Below, piece by piece: positions 1-7,120 of a DNA stretch of 50,320 bases. The stretch is from Desulfobacteraceae bacterium. Lineage in GTDB: Bacteria > Desulfobacterota > Desulfobacteria > Desulfobacterales > Desulfosarcinaceae. Numbering within the stretch: the first letter of the stretch is position 1; each line of letters starts with the position of its first letter. Below the pieces are notes generated by a model. It had not been told where the DNA came from and did no database searches. It was given only the letters and a program-made list of their open reading frames with translations. The translations under genes and the position numbers were made by a program. The stretch spans positions 1 to 50,320 of the forward strand of contig QZKV01000121.1 in assembly GCA_003599575.1 (NCBI GenBank), read 5' to 3'.

Positions 1-541
1 AGGGTTCATCCAGAATCAGCAGGCAAGGATCGGCAAGCAGGGCCTGGCAGAGCAGCAGTTTGCGCATCTCTCCGGAGGAAAGGGCGGCCAGCGGTTGCTC
101 CCCTATCGCCGCCATCTGGAGAAGATCCAAAATCCGCTCCCGCCGCTTTTGAGCGGCCGGGGAGCGCTCCGCCGGCCCGGCGGTGTGCAGCAGATCGCCG
201 GCCGGCGTGCTTTCCGGCGAGCGCCCGGCGAAATGCTGCATTTCGCTGAGCAGCCGTTCATGCTGATAAAGGCGGTGGTACTGTTCCGGGGAGACCAGCG
301 CGATGGGCGTCCGGCCGGCGCACCAGGCCGGATGATTGCGGTAATGGCGCCTGACGGCGCCTTGCACTACGGCCGCCTGCCCGGTCAGCACATGGGCCAG
401 GGTGCTTTTGCCCGCGCCGTTGGGCCCCCAGATCACCCAGTTTTCGCCGCGTCCGATTTGCCAGCAAGTGCCGGCCAGCAGCCGCCGGTCGCGCAGGCGC
501 ACGGTGATATGATCCAGCGTGATGAAGGGTTTTTCCGTCAT
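1..541 (-). CDS. ABC transporter ATP-binding protein, ModF/PhrA-like (3' end cut off by window)
   Basis: Reading the minus strand from the ATG at 541 gives an ABC ATPase domain. Walker A is GPNGAGKST at about residues 38-46, the signature region is LSSGEMRK at about 148-155, and Walker B LILDEP lies at the window edge. The stretch GENWVIWGPNGAGKS before Walker A and the LSSGE-RK signature are typical of the ModF/PhrA type, which normally carries two ABC domains in one soluble protein; only the first is visible. An in-frame ATG at 568 would add nine residues but would overlap the divergent promoter at 562-589, and GGGAG lies directly before the 541 ATG, so I prefer 541. Family function (molybdate-related or 'photorepair') is poorly defined; I do not claim a substrate. 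Confidence 0.8.
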   Translation of the reverse strand, partial: MTEKPFITLDHITVRLRDRRLLAGTCWQIGRGENWVIWGPNGAGKSTLAHVLTGQAAVVQGAVRRHYRNHPAWCAGRTPIALVSPEQYHRLYQHERLLSEMQHFAGRSPESTPAGDLLHTAGPAERSPAAQKRRERILDLLQMAAIGEQPLAALSSGEMRKLLLCQALLADPCLLILDEP

Positions 542-561
542 TCTCCCAAATCTTTTAGCGA

Positions 562-589
562 TTGACATCTTACCTGCGGTCATTAATTT
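562..589 (+). promoter_or_regulatory. Sigma-70-type promoter of the SAM riboswitch/metE transcript
   Basis: TTGACA at 562-567, a 16-base spacer, and TAATTT at 584-589 would start transcription near 596, just upstream of the first riboswitch helix at 601. The same hexamers and spacing recur in front of the hsp20 gene at 35590-35617, which supports both calls. Confidence 0.6.
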
Positions 590-597
590 GGCAGATC

Positions 598-695
598 ATA
601 TCATGCAGAGCGACGTGAGGGAACTGGCCCTGAGATCGTCCGGCAACCTGACCATAAAGGTGCCCCATCCAGCCCGCAAGGGAAACATGAGGTTA
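598..695 (+). promoter_or_regulatory. SAM-I (S-box) riboswitch aptamer
   Basis: The S-box core is readable: GAGGGAACTGGCCC at 617-630, CCGGCAACC at 640-648 and GGTGCC at 659-664. P1 is TCATG (601-605) paired with CATGA (686-690). P2 closes with GACG/CGTC and P3 with GGC-ACC/GGT-GCC. The aptamer is followed by an expression platform and a methionine synthase gene, the expected target of SAM repression. Assignment rests on the conserved core and pairing, not on a covariance search. Confidence 0.88.
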
Positions 696-714
696 AAGTT
701 GAACCAGTGGCGTG

Positions 715-743
715 AAACCTCTCCTGATGCGAGAGGTTTTTTT
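715..743 (+). terminator. Riboswitch-controlled intrinsic terminator
   Basis: AAACCTCTC (715-723) pairs with GAGAGGTTT (731-739) around a seven-base loop, followed by a run of T. The 3' strand of riboswitch P1 continues as GAGGTT (689-694), which is complementary to AACCTC (716-721). Without SAM that pairing would form an antiterminator; with SAM, P1 sequesters it and the terminator forms. This is the standard S-box OFF switch, here inferred from complementarity. Confidence 0.85.
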
Positions 744-812
744 ATTTTGAACGGACTTTGAGACATTACCGGCCCGCTCGCAGCAGGCCGGCAATCGGAA
801 AGGAGCAACCGT

Positions 813-1862
813 ATGGGTTATTATAACAATTTTACCACCACGGTGGTCGGTTCCTACAGTGTACCGCGCTGGTACGAAACATTGGAGCGGCAGGTCGAAA
901 AAGGAATCCTGGCCGCCAGCGATATGTCCGATGCGCAGTTTCGGGCGACCCAGGCGGCCATCGTCGATCAGGAGATCGCGGGGATCGACATCATCACCGG
1001 CGGCGAGATGCATCGCCGCACCAACAACCGCCATGCGCCTCCCAACGCCATGTTGAATTACTTCTGGCAAAAGATTCCCGGCTTTTCCAAAGAAACCCGG
1101 CCCAAGAAGATCACCATCAAGGATCCCAATGTTTTTCATCCCGCGGCCGTATGCACAGGCAGGATCGGCGAGGCGGACCTTGGACTTGTGGAAGAATTTT
1201 ACACGGTCTCCAGGTACGCGCGCAGCGACGTCAAGGTGACCATGACCGGCCCCCACATGCTGGCCAAGGTGGCCCATGACGAATACTACGGCGATATGGC
1301 CCGTTTCATGCAAGATCTGGCCAAGGTGATCAACCGCAACTTCCTTGCGCTGGAAAAGGCCGGATGCCGCCATATCCAGATCGATGAACCGCTGTTTGCG
1401 ATTGCCGACGACCGTGAAGTCCAGGCCGCCGTGGATGCCATCAACCTGGCCCTGGAGGGACTGAACTATGCGACTGTCCAGGTGCATATCTGCCAGGGCA
1501 ACTATGCCGTTGGCGAAGACTATGACGGTCAGATCGGCCACCGCTACTTCGATACGGGCCGCTATCCGGCCGCCCTCATCTGCAAGATCAACTGCGACGC
1601 CCTGCTCATCGAACACGACCTGACCCCGGCATATGAAGGCCTGGTGGGCAATAAACAGCTGTTCATCGGCGCAGCCGACGTTCAGGATCTGAACATAGAA
1701 AACCCCGAGACGATCATCGAAAGAGTAACGAAATACCCTTGGCTTTCGCCCGCGCAGACCCTGATCACCACCTCCTGCGGCCTGAACCATCTGCCGCGCC
1801 CCGTCGCTTTCGGTAAACTCAAGGCCATAGCGGATGCCAAGAGAATACTTCTAGAACAATAG
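813..1862 (+). CDS. Core methionine synthase (MetE C-terminal catalytic domain only)
   Basis: This 349-residue protein corresponds to the zinc-binding C-terminal half of cobalamin-independent methionine synthase and lacks the N-terminal half of the roughly 750-residue MetE. Visible ligands are His225-x-Cys227 (VHIC) and a late Cys322 in TTSCGL, with a Glu candidate near 267; IDEP at 190-193 is the family's substrate-binding motif. Short core MetE proteins in anaerobes are thought to use a methylated corrinoid protein rather than methyl-tetrahydropteroyl-polyglutamate as donor, so the donor here is inferred, not seen. The start follows AAAGGAG. Control by the upstream SAM-I riboswitch fits a role in methionine synthesis. 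A distant alternative is a MetE-like methyltransferase for another thiol. Confidence 0.85.
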   Translation: MGYYNNFTTTVVGSYSVPRWYETLERQVEKGILAASDMSDAQFRATQAAIVDQEIAGIDIITGGEMHRRTNNRHAPPNAMLNYFWQKIPGFSKETRPKKITIKDPNVFHPAAVCTGRIGEADLGLVEEFYTVSRYARSDVKVTMTGPHMLAKVAHDEYYGDMARFMQDLAKVINRNFLALEKAGCRHIQIDEPLFAIADDREVQAAVDAINLALEGLNYATVQVHICQGNYAVGEDYDGQIGHRYFDTGRYPAALICKINCDALLIEHDLTPAYEGLVGNKQLFIGAADVQDLNIENPETIIERVTKYPWLSPAQTLITTSCGLNHLPRPVAFGKLKAIADAKRILLEQ

Positions 1863-1869
1863 AAAAAAT

Positions 1870-1898
1870 GGCGGCCCTTATAAAGGCCGCCCCTCCTT
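1870..1898 (+). terminator. Likely terminator after core metE
   Basis: GGCGGCC (1870-1876) and GGCCGCC (1885-1891) form a seven-pair GC-rich stem eight bases after the metE stop. The following CCTCCTTTG is only weakly T-rich, so efficiency is uncertain. Confidence 0.5.
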
Positions 1899-1959
1899 TG
1901 CTTTGTGGTGATCCTCTCATTTCTTTTCAAAACGCCTCTAGGGCAGCGGCTGTCGATGG

Positions 1960-2257
1960 ATGCATCGTCGTCCCTGCTCATTGCAGGCATTTTGTCGGGA
2001 TAGGCGGCTTCTCCGGTTGCTGGCTGCTCCATCGTTTTGTGATCAACGAAGTTTCTCCTCATGCGGAAGAAATCTTCCGGCGTATTCAGATTGGCACATC
2101 CTGTTATGTCGCCCTGGCGCAGGGCGCCAACGATGTCGGCGGACTGGAAGCCGTAAATTTCCGCATCGTCTTTCAAATAATGCTATATTGGATTCTGACC
2201 GTTCCGGCGGCTGCCGGAACGAGCATGCTTCTATTTTTCATATTCAGCGCGGTTTGA
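1960..2257 (+). pseudogene. Remnant of PiT-family inorganic phosphate transporter
   Basis: One open frame joins two segments that are separate in PiT transporters. Residues encoded at about 2068-2135 read IFRRIQIGTSCYVALAQGAN, followed by DV, like the internal PiT motif IF-x-LQ...VAFAHGANDV. This is directly followed by AVNFRIVFQIMLYWILTVPA, the usual last membrane segment of the family. The roughly 150 residues normally between them and most of the N-terminal half (about 200 residues) are missing, so no working permease can be made. The next gene, 11 bases on, is a DUF47/PhoU-like protein, the normal PiT partner, which supports the identification. The left boundary is approximate because upstream sequence is not recognisable. 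Confidence 0.65.
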
Positions 2258-2268
2258 TAGGAGGGACC

Positions 2269-2937
2269 ATGCGCCTGCCGTTCAGATCGATATTTGTGAC
2301 CTCACCTTTTGAAGCGCTTCAAGAGCACGCCGAAAAAGTGAAAGAATGCGCCTGGGTGTTCCAGCAGTCGATCGAATGCTATGTTTCGCAAAAGTGCCAC
2401 CGGTTCGACGAGTTGCGGCAAGAGGTAATCCGGCTGGAAAGCGAAGCCGATGCCATCAAGCGCCGCCTTCGCGGCCATCTGCCCATCGGGACGCTGATGC
2501 CGGTCAGCAAGTTCCAGTTGTTTCGCTATCTTCGTGAGCAGGATGGCGTAATGGATGCCGTGGAAGATGTTTTGGACTGGATTTCTTACCGCCCCGAACC
2601 TGGCATCCCTGCTCAAGTGGAAAAAGAATTTCTTTGGCTGGTCGATGCGGTGATCGAGCCGATCGAGGAACTGAGCCTGATGGTCCGCGAAGCCCGTGAG
2701 TACTTCAGGACCTACAACGACCAGCAGCGCATGCGGGTCAAAGAAATCATCCGCAACCTTCGCCAGCAGGAGCACGAGGCCGATAAAATAGAGCACACGA
2801 TCAAAACAGCGGTTTTCCACCTCGGGACCGATGCTGTGACGGTTTTCCATTTGGTACTGCTTGCCGAACTTATCGGCTCCATCGCCGACCATGCCGAAAA
2901 CGCAGGCGACATGATGCGGGCCATGGTGGCCAAATAA
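2269..2937 (+). CDS. DUF47 / PhoU-like phosphate transport regulator (TIGR00153 type)
   Basis: A 222-residue, entirely helical protein with the repeated acidic pattern of the DUF47 family: ESEADAIKRRLR near residue 66 and EHEADKIEHTIK near residue 168, each an E-x-x-AD-x-I metal-binding-like helix, and SIADHAENAGDMM near the C terminus. The start follows TAGGAGGGACC. Family members are usually encoded next to a PiT phosphate permease and are thought to modulate it, binding divalent metal. Here the adjacent pit gene is only a remnant, so this protein is either orphaned, serves a permease elsewhere, or is on the way to loss. The frame itself is intact. Confidence 0.85.
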   Translation: MRLPFRSIFVTSPFEALQEHAEKVKECAWVFQQSIECYVSQKCHRFDELRQEVIRLESEADAIKRRLRGHLPIGTLMPVSKFQLFRYLREQDGVMDAVEDVLDWISYRPEPGIPAQVEKEFLWLVDAVIEPIEELSLMVREAREYFRTYNDQQRMRVKEIIRNLRQQEHEADKIEHTIKTAVFHLGTDAVTVFHLVLLAELIGSIADHAENAGDMMRAMVAK

Positions 2938-3138
2938 CTGCGCCGTGAACACCGCAACGCGCTCATCGTGTTAGCCGGTCGGAACGCCATGGCTGCAGAA
3001 ACCGGCCCAGCCACCAGATCCTTCCTGTTTCGACCGCCCCTTCCAACCACTAGCCTCCGCGCCCCCAGCCTCTCCGCGACAAATGTTATATGCACGACTT
3101 CAGCGGAGTGGAGCGGCCTGAGGGGCCGCCGATTGCAG

Positions 3139-3217
3139 ATTTGAAATTTCAAATTTGAAATTTTCAGTGCAGCCTGGGTTGCCCGCCAGTTTCAAATTTG
3201 AAATTCGATTCGAAATT
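3139..3217. repeat. AT-rich palindromic TTTGAAATTT repeat, copy 1
   Basis: Alternating TTTGAAATTT/AAATTTGAAA units lie at 3139-3164 and 3191-3217, immediately downstream of the leuB stop. The same unit occurs at 15001-15024 and 17915-17990. The rest of the 2938-3219 gap contains nothing I recognise. Confidence 0.6.
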
Positions 3218-3219
3218 CT

Positions 3220-4302
3220 CTAGACCCGTTGGGCCACCATGTCGCCGACCTGGCTGGTGCTGTAGCCCATCTTGCCGGCCGACAGGCTCTTGACCTTCGT
3301 CGCTGTGACGTCGCGCACGGCGTTTTCGATGGCGCGCGCCGCTTCGATCTCACCCAGGGTTTCCAGCATCATGGCGCCGGCACATATCGCCGCCAGCGGG
3401 TTGATGATGTTTTTGCCCGTATACTTGGGCGCCGAGCCGCCGATGGGCTCGAACATGCTCACCCCCTCCGGGTTGATGTTGCCGCCCGCCGCGATGCCCA
3501 TGCCGCCCTGGGTTTCAGCGCCTAGATCCGTAATGATGTCGCCGAACATGTTGGAGGTCACCAGCACGTCGAACCACTCCGGGCTCTTGACCATGTACAT
3601 GCAGGTGGCATCCACGTGGTAGTACTCGCGTTTGACATCGGGATAATCTTTTTCCCCGATTTCATGGAAGGCGCGCTCCCACAAATCGAACACATAGGTC
3701 AGCACGTTGGTCTTGCCGACCAGGGCCAGCGTGTTGACATCCGCTTTGCCCTGGGCTTTTTTGCCGAACTTGCGGGCATACTCGAACGCATAGCGCAGGC
3801 AGCGTTCCACCTGGTGGCGATTGTAGACCATGCTCTGCACGGCCACCTCGTGCGGCGTGCCCTTCATCGATATGCCGCCTGTGCCGGTATAGATGCCGCC
3901 GGTGTTTTCGCGCACCACGGCGTAGTTGATCTGCTCGGGACCTTTGTTTTTGAGCGGGGTCTCAACGCCCGGGAAAAGGCGCACCGGCCGCAGGTTGATG
4001 TATTGGTCCAGTTCGAAACGCAGGCGCAACAGAATGCCCTTTTCCAGGATGCCCGGTTTTACGCCCGGATGGCCGATGGCGCCAAGGTAAATGGCATCGA
4101 AACGGCGCAGCCCGTCGACGGCGCCCGCGGGCAGAATCTCGCCGGTGCGCAAATAGCGCTCGCCGCCGAAATCGAAATCGGTCATCTCCAGCGTGAAGCC
4201 GAATTTGGCCTGCGCCGCATCCAGAGATTTAAGCCCCTCGGCCACCACTTCCGGGCCGGTCCCATCCCCCGGAATCACGGCAATCTTGTAGGTCTTGCCC
4301 AT
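3220..4302 (-). CDS. leuB: 3-isopropylmalate dehydrogenase
   Basis: A 360-residue protein of the isocitrate/isopropylmalate dehydrogenase family, full length for LeuB. It begins with the family's IAVIPGDGTGPEVV and contains VRENTGGIYTG (the substrate-site Arg/Glu region), the Tyr near YNRHQVERCLR, the NMFGDIITDLGA metal-binding Asp segment and the cofactor loop EPIGGSAPKYTG. It would oxidise and decarboxylate 3-isopropylmalate in leucine synthesis in the cytoplasm. Related tartrate/malate dehydrogenases are the main alternative because no other leu gene is in view. The start follows GGAGAGGGAGAT. It lies 200 bases downstream of the flavoprotein gene on the same strand and may be co-transcribed. 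Confidence 0.85.
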   Translation of the reverse strand: MGKTYKIAVIPGDGTGPEVVAEGLKSLDAAQAKFGFTLEMTDFDFGGERYLRTGEILPAGAVDGLRRFDAIYLGAIGHPGVKPGILEKGILLRLRFELDQYINLRPVRLFPGVETPLKNKGPEQINYAVVRENTGGIYTGTGGISMKGTPHEVAVQSMVYNRHQVERCLRYAFEYARKFGKKAQGKADVNTLALVGKTNVLTYVFDLWERAFHEIGEKDYPDVKREYYHVDATCMYMVKSPEWFDVLVTSNMFGDIITDLGAETQGGMGIAAGGNINPEGVSMFEPIGGSAPKYTGKNIINPLAAICAGAMMLETLGEIEAARAIENAVRDVTATKVKSLSAGKMGYSTSQVGDMVAQRV

Positions 4303-4505
4303 ATCTCCCTCTCCTGTTTCATCCGGCCGCGCCTTGGCGCTGATCCTGATTTCTTTTGGTAAAAGTGGATTTCTATATTAATTCAGGAGGCAGGGTCAAG
4401 AGCTGTTGGCTGCCTTCAGCGATTCCGGGTGAACGGGATTGGACTCGTGCGTAGCCCGTGCATTCGGTCACGAGCGTGCACGAAAACCAAGCAGACCGCG
4501 CCGGC

Positions 4506-6218
4506 TCATTTCGTCCGCCCCAAAACACCCCCTCCATCCAACCCCAACGTACCCCCGGGATTCATGATGTTGCGCGGGTCGAAATGGCGCTTGAGCGCGC
4601 GCAGCACGGCCATCTGTTCGGCTCCGAGGTGCGCTTCCATCCACGGCCCCATCAGCTTGCCTGTGCCGTGATGATGGCTGAGCGATCCGCCGTGCGAAAG
4701 GATTTGTTCGATGATGCCGTTTTGGAAACGGCGGTATTCTTCCACTCCGGTCATGGGCATGATGAAGATGAAGTAAAGATTGGTGCCCTGGAGGTAGAAA
4801 TGCGACGCGTGGGCCAGGCAAAGGGTTCGCGGACGGGCTTTGATGAATTTGCGCACGCCGCTATGTACTTTCTCCAGGCGGTCCCAGGTCACGGTGGTTT
4901 CCAGGGTATCGATGAGAATGCCCATGTCAAACAGATCGTCGCGCGCATAGGGGTCGAGAAAGCGGCCGTGGGCCCAGCGGGCCACCGGGTAGCCGCTGAG
5001 CCACAGGCCGCCCATTTTTCGGCAAATGCTTTTGCTGCGGCGGGCCACATGGCGGCTGAAGCCGGCTTGCCCATCCGATTGGCCGATCAACAGGCAGCGC
5101 TTCAGCTCATGCAGCCCGCGCAGGCGCAGCAATGCCTGCGCCACCGGCGAGCCCAGGCCGTACATCTGCACGGCGGCTTCGGTTTCCTCGGGGTCGGAGA
5201 TGCGCAGCACGGAAGGCATGCCGAATTCACCCTGGGAAATCTCTCGCGCGGTCGCTATCGCCGACGGCCAGTCCGGCAGCATGTAGGCAAACCGTTGCGT
5301 GTTGGCGGGCATCCAGCGGAAGATCTTCAGAGTAGCGGCTGTCAGCACGCCGAAAGCCCCTTCACTGCCTTTCATGATGTCGTTCACCTTCGGACCGGTG
5401 GCGGCGGCCGGAAATTCGGCCGTAACGAAGCTGCCTGTCGGAGTGACATATTCCTGGCTGATCACCAGATCATATGCGTCGCCGTAGTAGCTCGATTGCT
5501 GCCCCGCCCCCAGTGTCGCGATCCATCCTCCCACTGTGGAGTATTCGAAAGACTGTGGAAAATGACCTCCGGTGTAGCGCCGGCCCGCTTGGAAGTATTC
5601 GGGGGCTTGGTTCAAATACTTCTCGTATTCAGGGCCGAACATGCCTGGCTCGACCGTGATGGTCTGGTTGGTCTCGTTAAATGCCAGCACCCGGCGCATG
5701 TGGGTGCTCATCACCAGCGTGACCCCGCCGTGGGCCGGTCGTACCCCCAGGGTCACCGATGTCCCCCCGCTGAAGACCGTCACCGGAATGGATTCTGCGT
5801 GGCAGTACTGCACAATGTCCTGTACATCCTGCTTGTTTCGCGGGTGAAGCACCAGATCGCATGCCGGGGCCGGCAACTCCCCCCGCAGTTGCAGAATCTC
5901 CTCGGCGGACTGGCCGTGGGCGTAGCGCACGCGTGCGAAATCATCCTGACCGGCGTTTTCGGGGGTGACCATAGCGGTCAGTCGTTCGATCTGTTCGGGT
6001 GCCAGGCGGCTCGGCCGAGCCGCACGAACCTCTGCCACGCCGGTTTGACGCGGCCGCCAGGTCTCCGCCGTCCATCCCAATTGCGCTTGAAGAAGGCGGA
6101 TCAGGCCGCTTTTGGGGTGATGAAACCGCCCCGCGGCCCCCCACTTGAACACGGCGCGATAGGAGTGCCGGGGCGGTTCCTGCCGGAACCAGTCGGGTGA
6201 GACCGATCGCTTGCGCAT
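4506..6218 (-). CDS. FAD-binding oxidase, alkyldihydroxyacetonephosphate synthase-like
   Basis: A 570-residue PCMH-type FAD flavoprotein. The FAD-binding part carries VVLHPRNKQD-like text (LVLHPRNKQDVQDIVQY, about residues 120-136), then PVTVFSGGTSVTLGVRP and YSTVGGWIATLGAGQQSS. The C-terminal part ends with the ADPS-like SLSHHHGTGKLMGPWM and DPRNIMNPG. The His triplet in SHHHG and the whole layout match alkylglycerone-phosphate synthase, which exchanges an acyl for an alkyl group on dihydroxyacetone phosphate in ether-lipid synthesis. The same fold also oxidises 2-hydroxy acids, so the reaction is not certain. It is divergent from fadR and next to glycerol-phosphate genes, which favours a lipid/glycerol role. 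Start follows ACAGGAGC. Confidence 0.8.
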   Translation of the reverse strand: MRKRSVSPDWFRQEPPRHSYRAVFKWGAAGRFHHPKSGLIRLLQAQLGWTAETWRPRQTGVAEVRAARPSRLAPEQIERLTAMVTPENAGQDDFARVRYAHGQSAEEILQLRGELPAPACDLVLHPRNKQDVQDIVQYCHAESIPVTVFSGGTSVTLGVRPAHGGVTLVMSTHMRRVLAFNETNQTITVEPGMFGPEYEKYLNQAPEYFQAGRRYTGGHFPQSFEYSTVGGWIATLGAGQQSSYYGDAYDLVISQEYVTPTGSFVTAEFPAAATGPKVNDIMKGSEGAFGVLTAATLKIFRWMPANTQRFAYMLPDWPSAIATAREISQGEFGMPSVLRISDPEETEAAVQMYGLGSPVAQALLRLRGLHELKRCLLIGQSDGQAGFSRHVARRSKSICRKMGGLWLSGYPVARWAHGRFLDPYARDDLFDMGILIDTLETTVTWDRLEKVHSGVRKFIKARPRTLCLAHASHFYLQGTNLYFIFIMPMTGVEEYRRFQNGIIEQILSHGGSLSHHHGTGKLMGPWMEAHLGAEQMAVLRALKRHFDPRNIMNPGGTLGLDGGGVLGRTK

Positions 6219-6325
6219 GATAGCTCCTGTTGGCGAGAATGGCGGGATGCGGGTCGGGTGAGCATCCCTTGTCCTGGCGCTGCACCGGCGGTTCGTCCGG
6301 AAGTTATTGCCGATTCAATGAACGG

Positions 6326-6355
6326 TTGACATTGAATGAGCTGATCTGGTATGAC
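6326..6355 (+). promoter_or_regulatory. fadR promoter
   Basis: TTGACA at 6326-6331, an 18-base spacer, and TATGAC at 6350-6355 place the start near 6362, about 30 bases before the fadR start codon. The -10 hexamer lies inside the FadR-type operator, suggesting direct steric autoregulation. Confidence 0.6.
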
Positions 6356-6365
6356 CTCTTACCAG
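6344..6365 (+). promoter_or_regulatory. FadR-type operator
   Basis: ATCTGGTATGACCTCTT at 6344-6360 matches the Escherichia coli FadR site at fadB (ATCTGGTACGACCAGAT) at 13 of 17 positions, including the whole left half and the GACC centre. It is also part of a perfect inverted repeat, CTGGTA (6346-6351) with TACCAG (6360-6365). It sits between fadR and the divergent flavoprotein gene and overlaps the fadR -10. Binding is inferred. Confidence 0.6.
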
Positions 6366-6391
6366 TCACTCCCCCAAAAATAAAGCTAAAA

Positions 6392-7120
6392 ATGATGACC
6401 CGTACCGCAACCCATCACATCGTCGCCTCCAAATCACCGCTGCCGTTGCGGCCGGCTCAATTCGCGACCAACCATCTGATCAGCGGCATTCTGAACGGCA
6501 TCTATCCCTCCGGCAGCCATCTGCCCAACGAGCGCATGCTTTCGCAGCAACTGGGGATCACCCGGCCGACGCTGCGGGAAACACTCCAGCGTCTGGCCCA
6601 GGAGGGCTGGATCACCATTGCGCACGGCAAACCCACCATCGTAAACGATTATTGGCAAACCGGCGGATTGAGCCTGCTCGGCCGCCTGGCCCAGCACAGC
6701 GATCTTATCTCAAACGGATTTGTGATCCACCTGCTCGGACTGCGGCAGAATTTGATGCCCACGATCGCTGCGGCGGCGGCCGCGCGGGTCCCCGCCCTGA
6801 TTCTTAAACAGCTGGCGGATGTTGAGAACCTGGCCGATGATCCGGTCGTCTTCAGCGCGTTCGACTGGCGGCTGCAACTGCTCATGGTACGCCACTGCGG
6901 CAATCCGGTGTACACTCTCCTGTTCAATGATTTCACGCCCCTGTATCACAAGGCGGCCGCCTTATATTTCCGTTCGGCCGTGGGACGCGAGGCCTCGCGA
7001 CGCTACTACCGGCGCCTGCAGGAGGCGGTCCACAGCCACAGCAGCGGCATTGCGGCCGTGGTCGAAGCCGCCATGCAGGAAAGTCTCGATTTATGGAAAT
7101 CGGGATTGGAGGAAAAATGA
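6392..7120 (+). CDS. fadR: Fatty-acid-responsive GntR-family regulator FadR
   Basis: About 242 residues, close to the 239 of E. coli FadR and matching it along the N-terminal winged helix: LPNERMLSQQLGITRPTLRE, then LQRLAQEGWITIAHGKPT and VNDYWQTGGLSLL, where E. coli has HGKPTKVNNFWETSGLNIL. The C-terminal all-helical acyl-CoA domain also aligns (GNPVYTLLFND for GNPIYGLILNG). FadR represses fatty-acid degradation genes and is released by long-chain acyl-CoA. The frame is open back to 6230 but homology begins after the paired ATGs at 6392/6395, so I start there; the ribosome site is weak. It overlaps the next gene by ATGA, implying translational coupling with glycerol-phosphate metabolism. True FadR outside gammaproteobacteria is unusual. 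Confidence 0.8.
   Translation: MMTRTATHHIVASKSPLPLRPAQFATNHLISGILNGIYPSGSHLPNERMLSQQLGITRPTLRETLQRLAQEGWITIAHGKPTIVNDYWQTGGLSLLGRLAQHSDLISNGFVIHLLGLRQNLMPTIAAAAAARVPALILKQLADVENLADDPVVFSAFDWRLQLLMVRHCGNPVYTLLFNDFTPLYHKAAALYFRSAVGREASRRYYRRLQEAVHSHSSGIAAVVEAAMQESLDLWKSGLEEK

Noticed and set aside
693..1790. Long minus-strand frame opposite core metE
   Set aside because: It overlaps the riboswitch terminator and a clearly homologous gene; composition is typical of a GC-rich antisense shadow.
1900..2176. Minus-strand frame with ANLNTPEDF, resembling the C terminus of MobA (molybdenum cofactor guanylyltransferase)
   Set aside because: The same bases read on the plus strand match two PiT motifs, and the partner gene follows on that strand. 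The minus frame continues over 100 codons past where MobA should stop and runs into metE.
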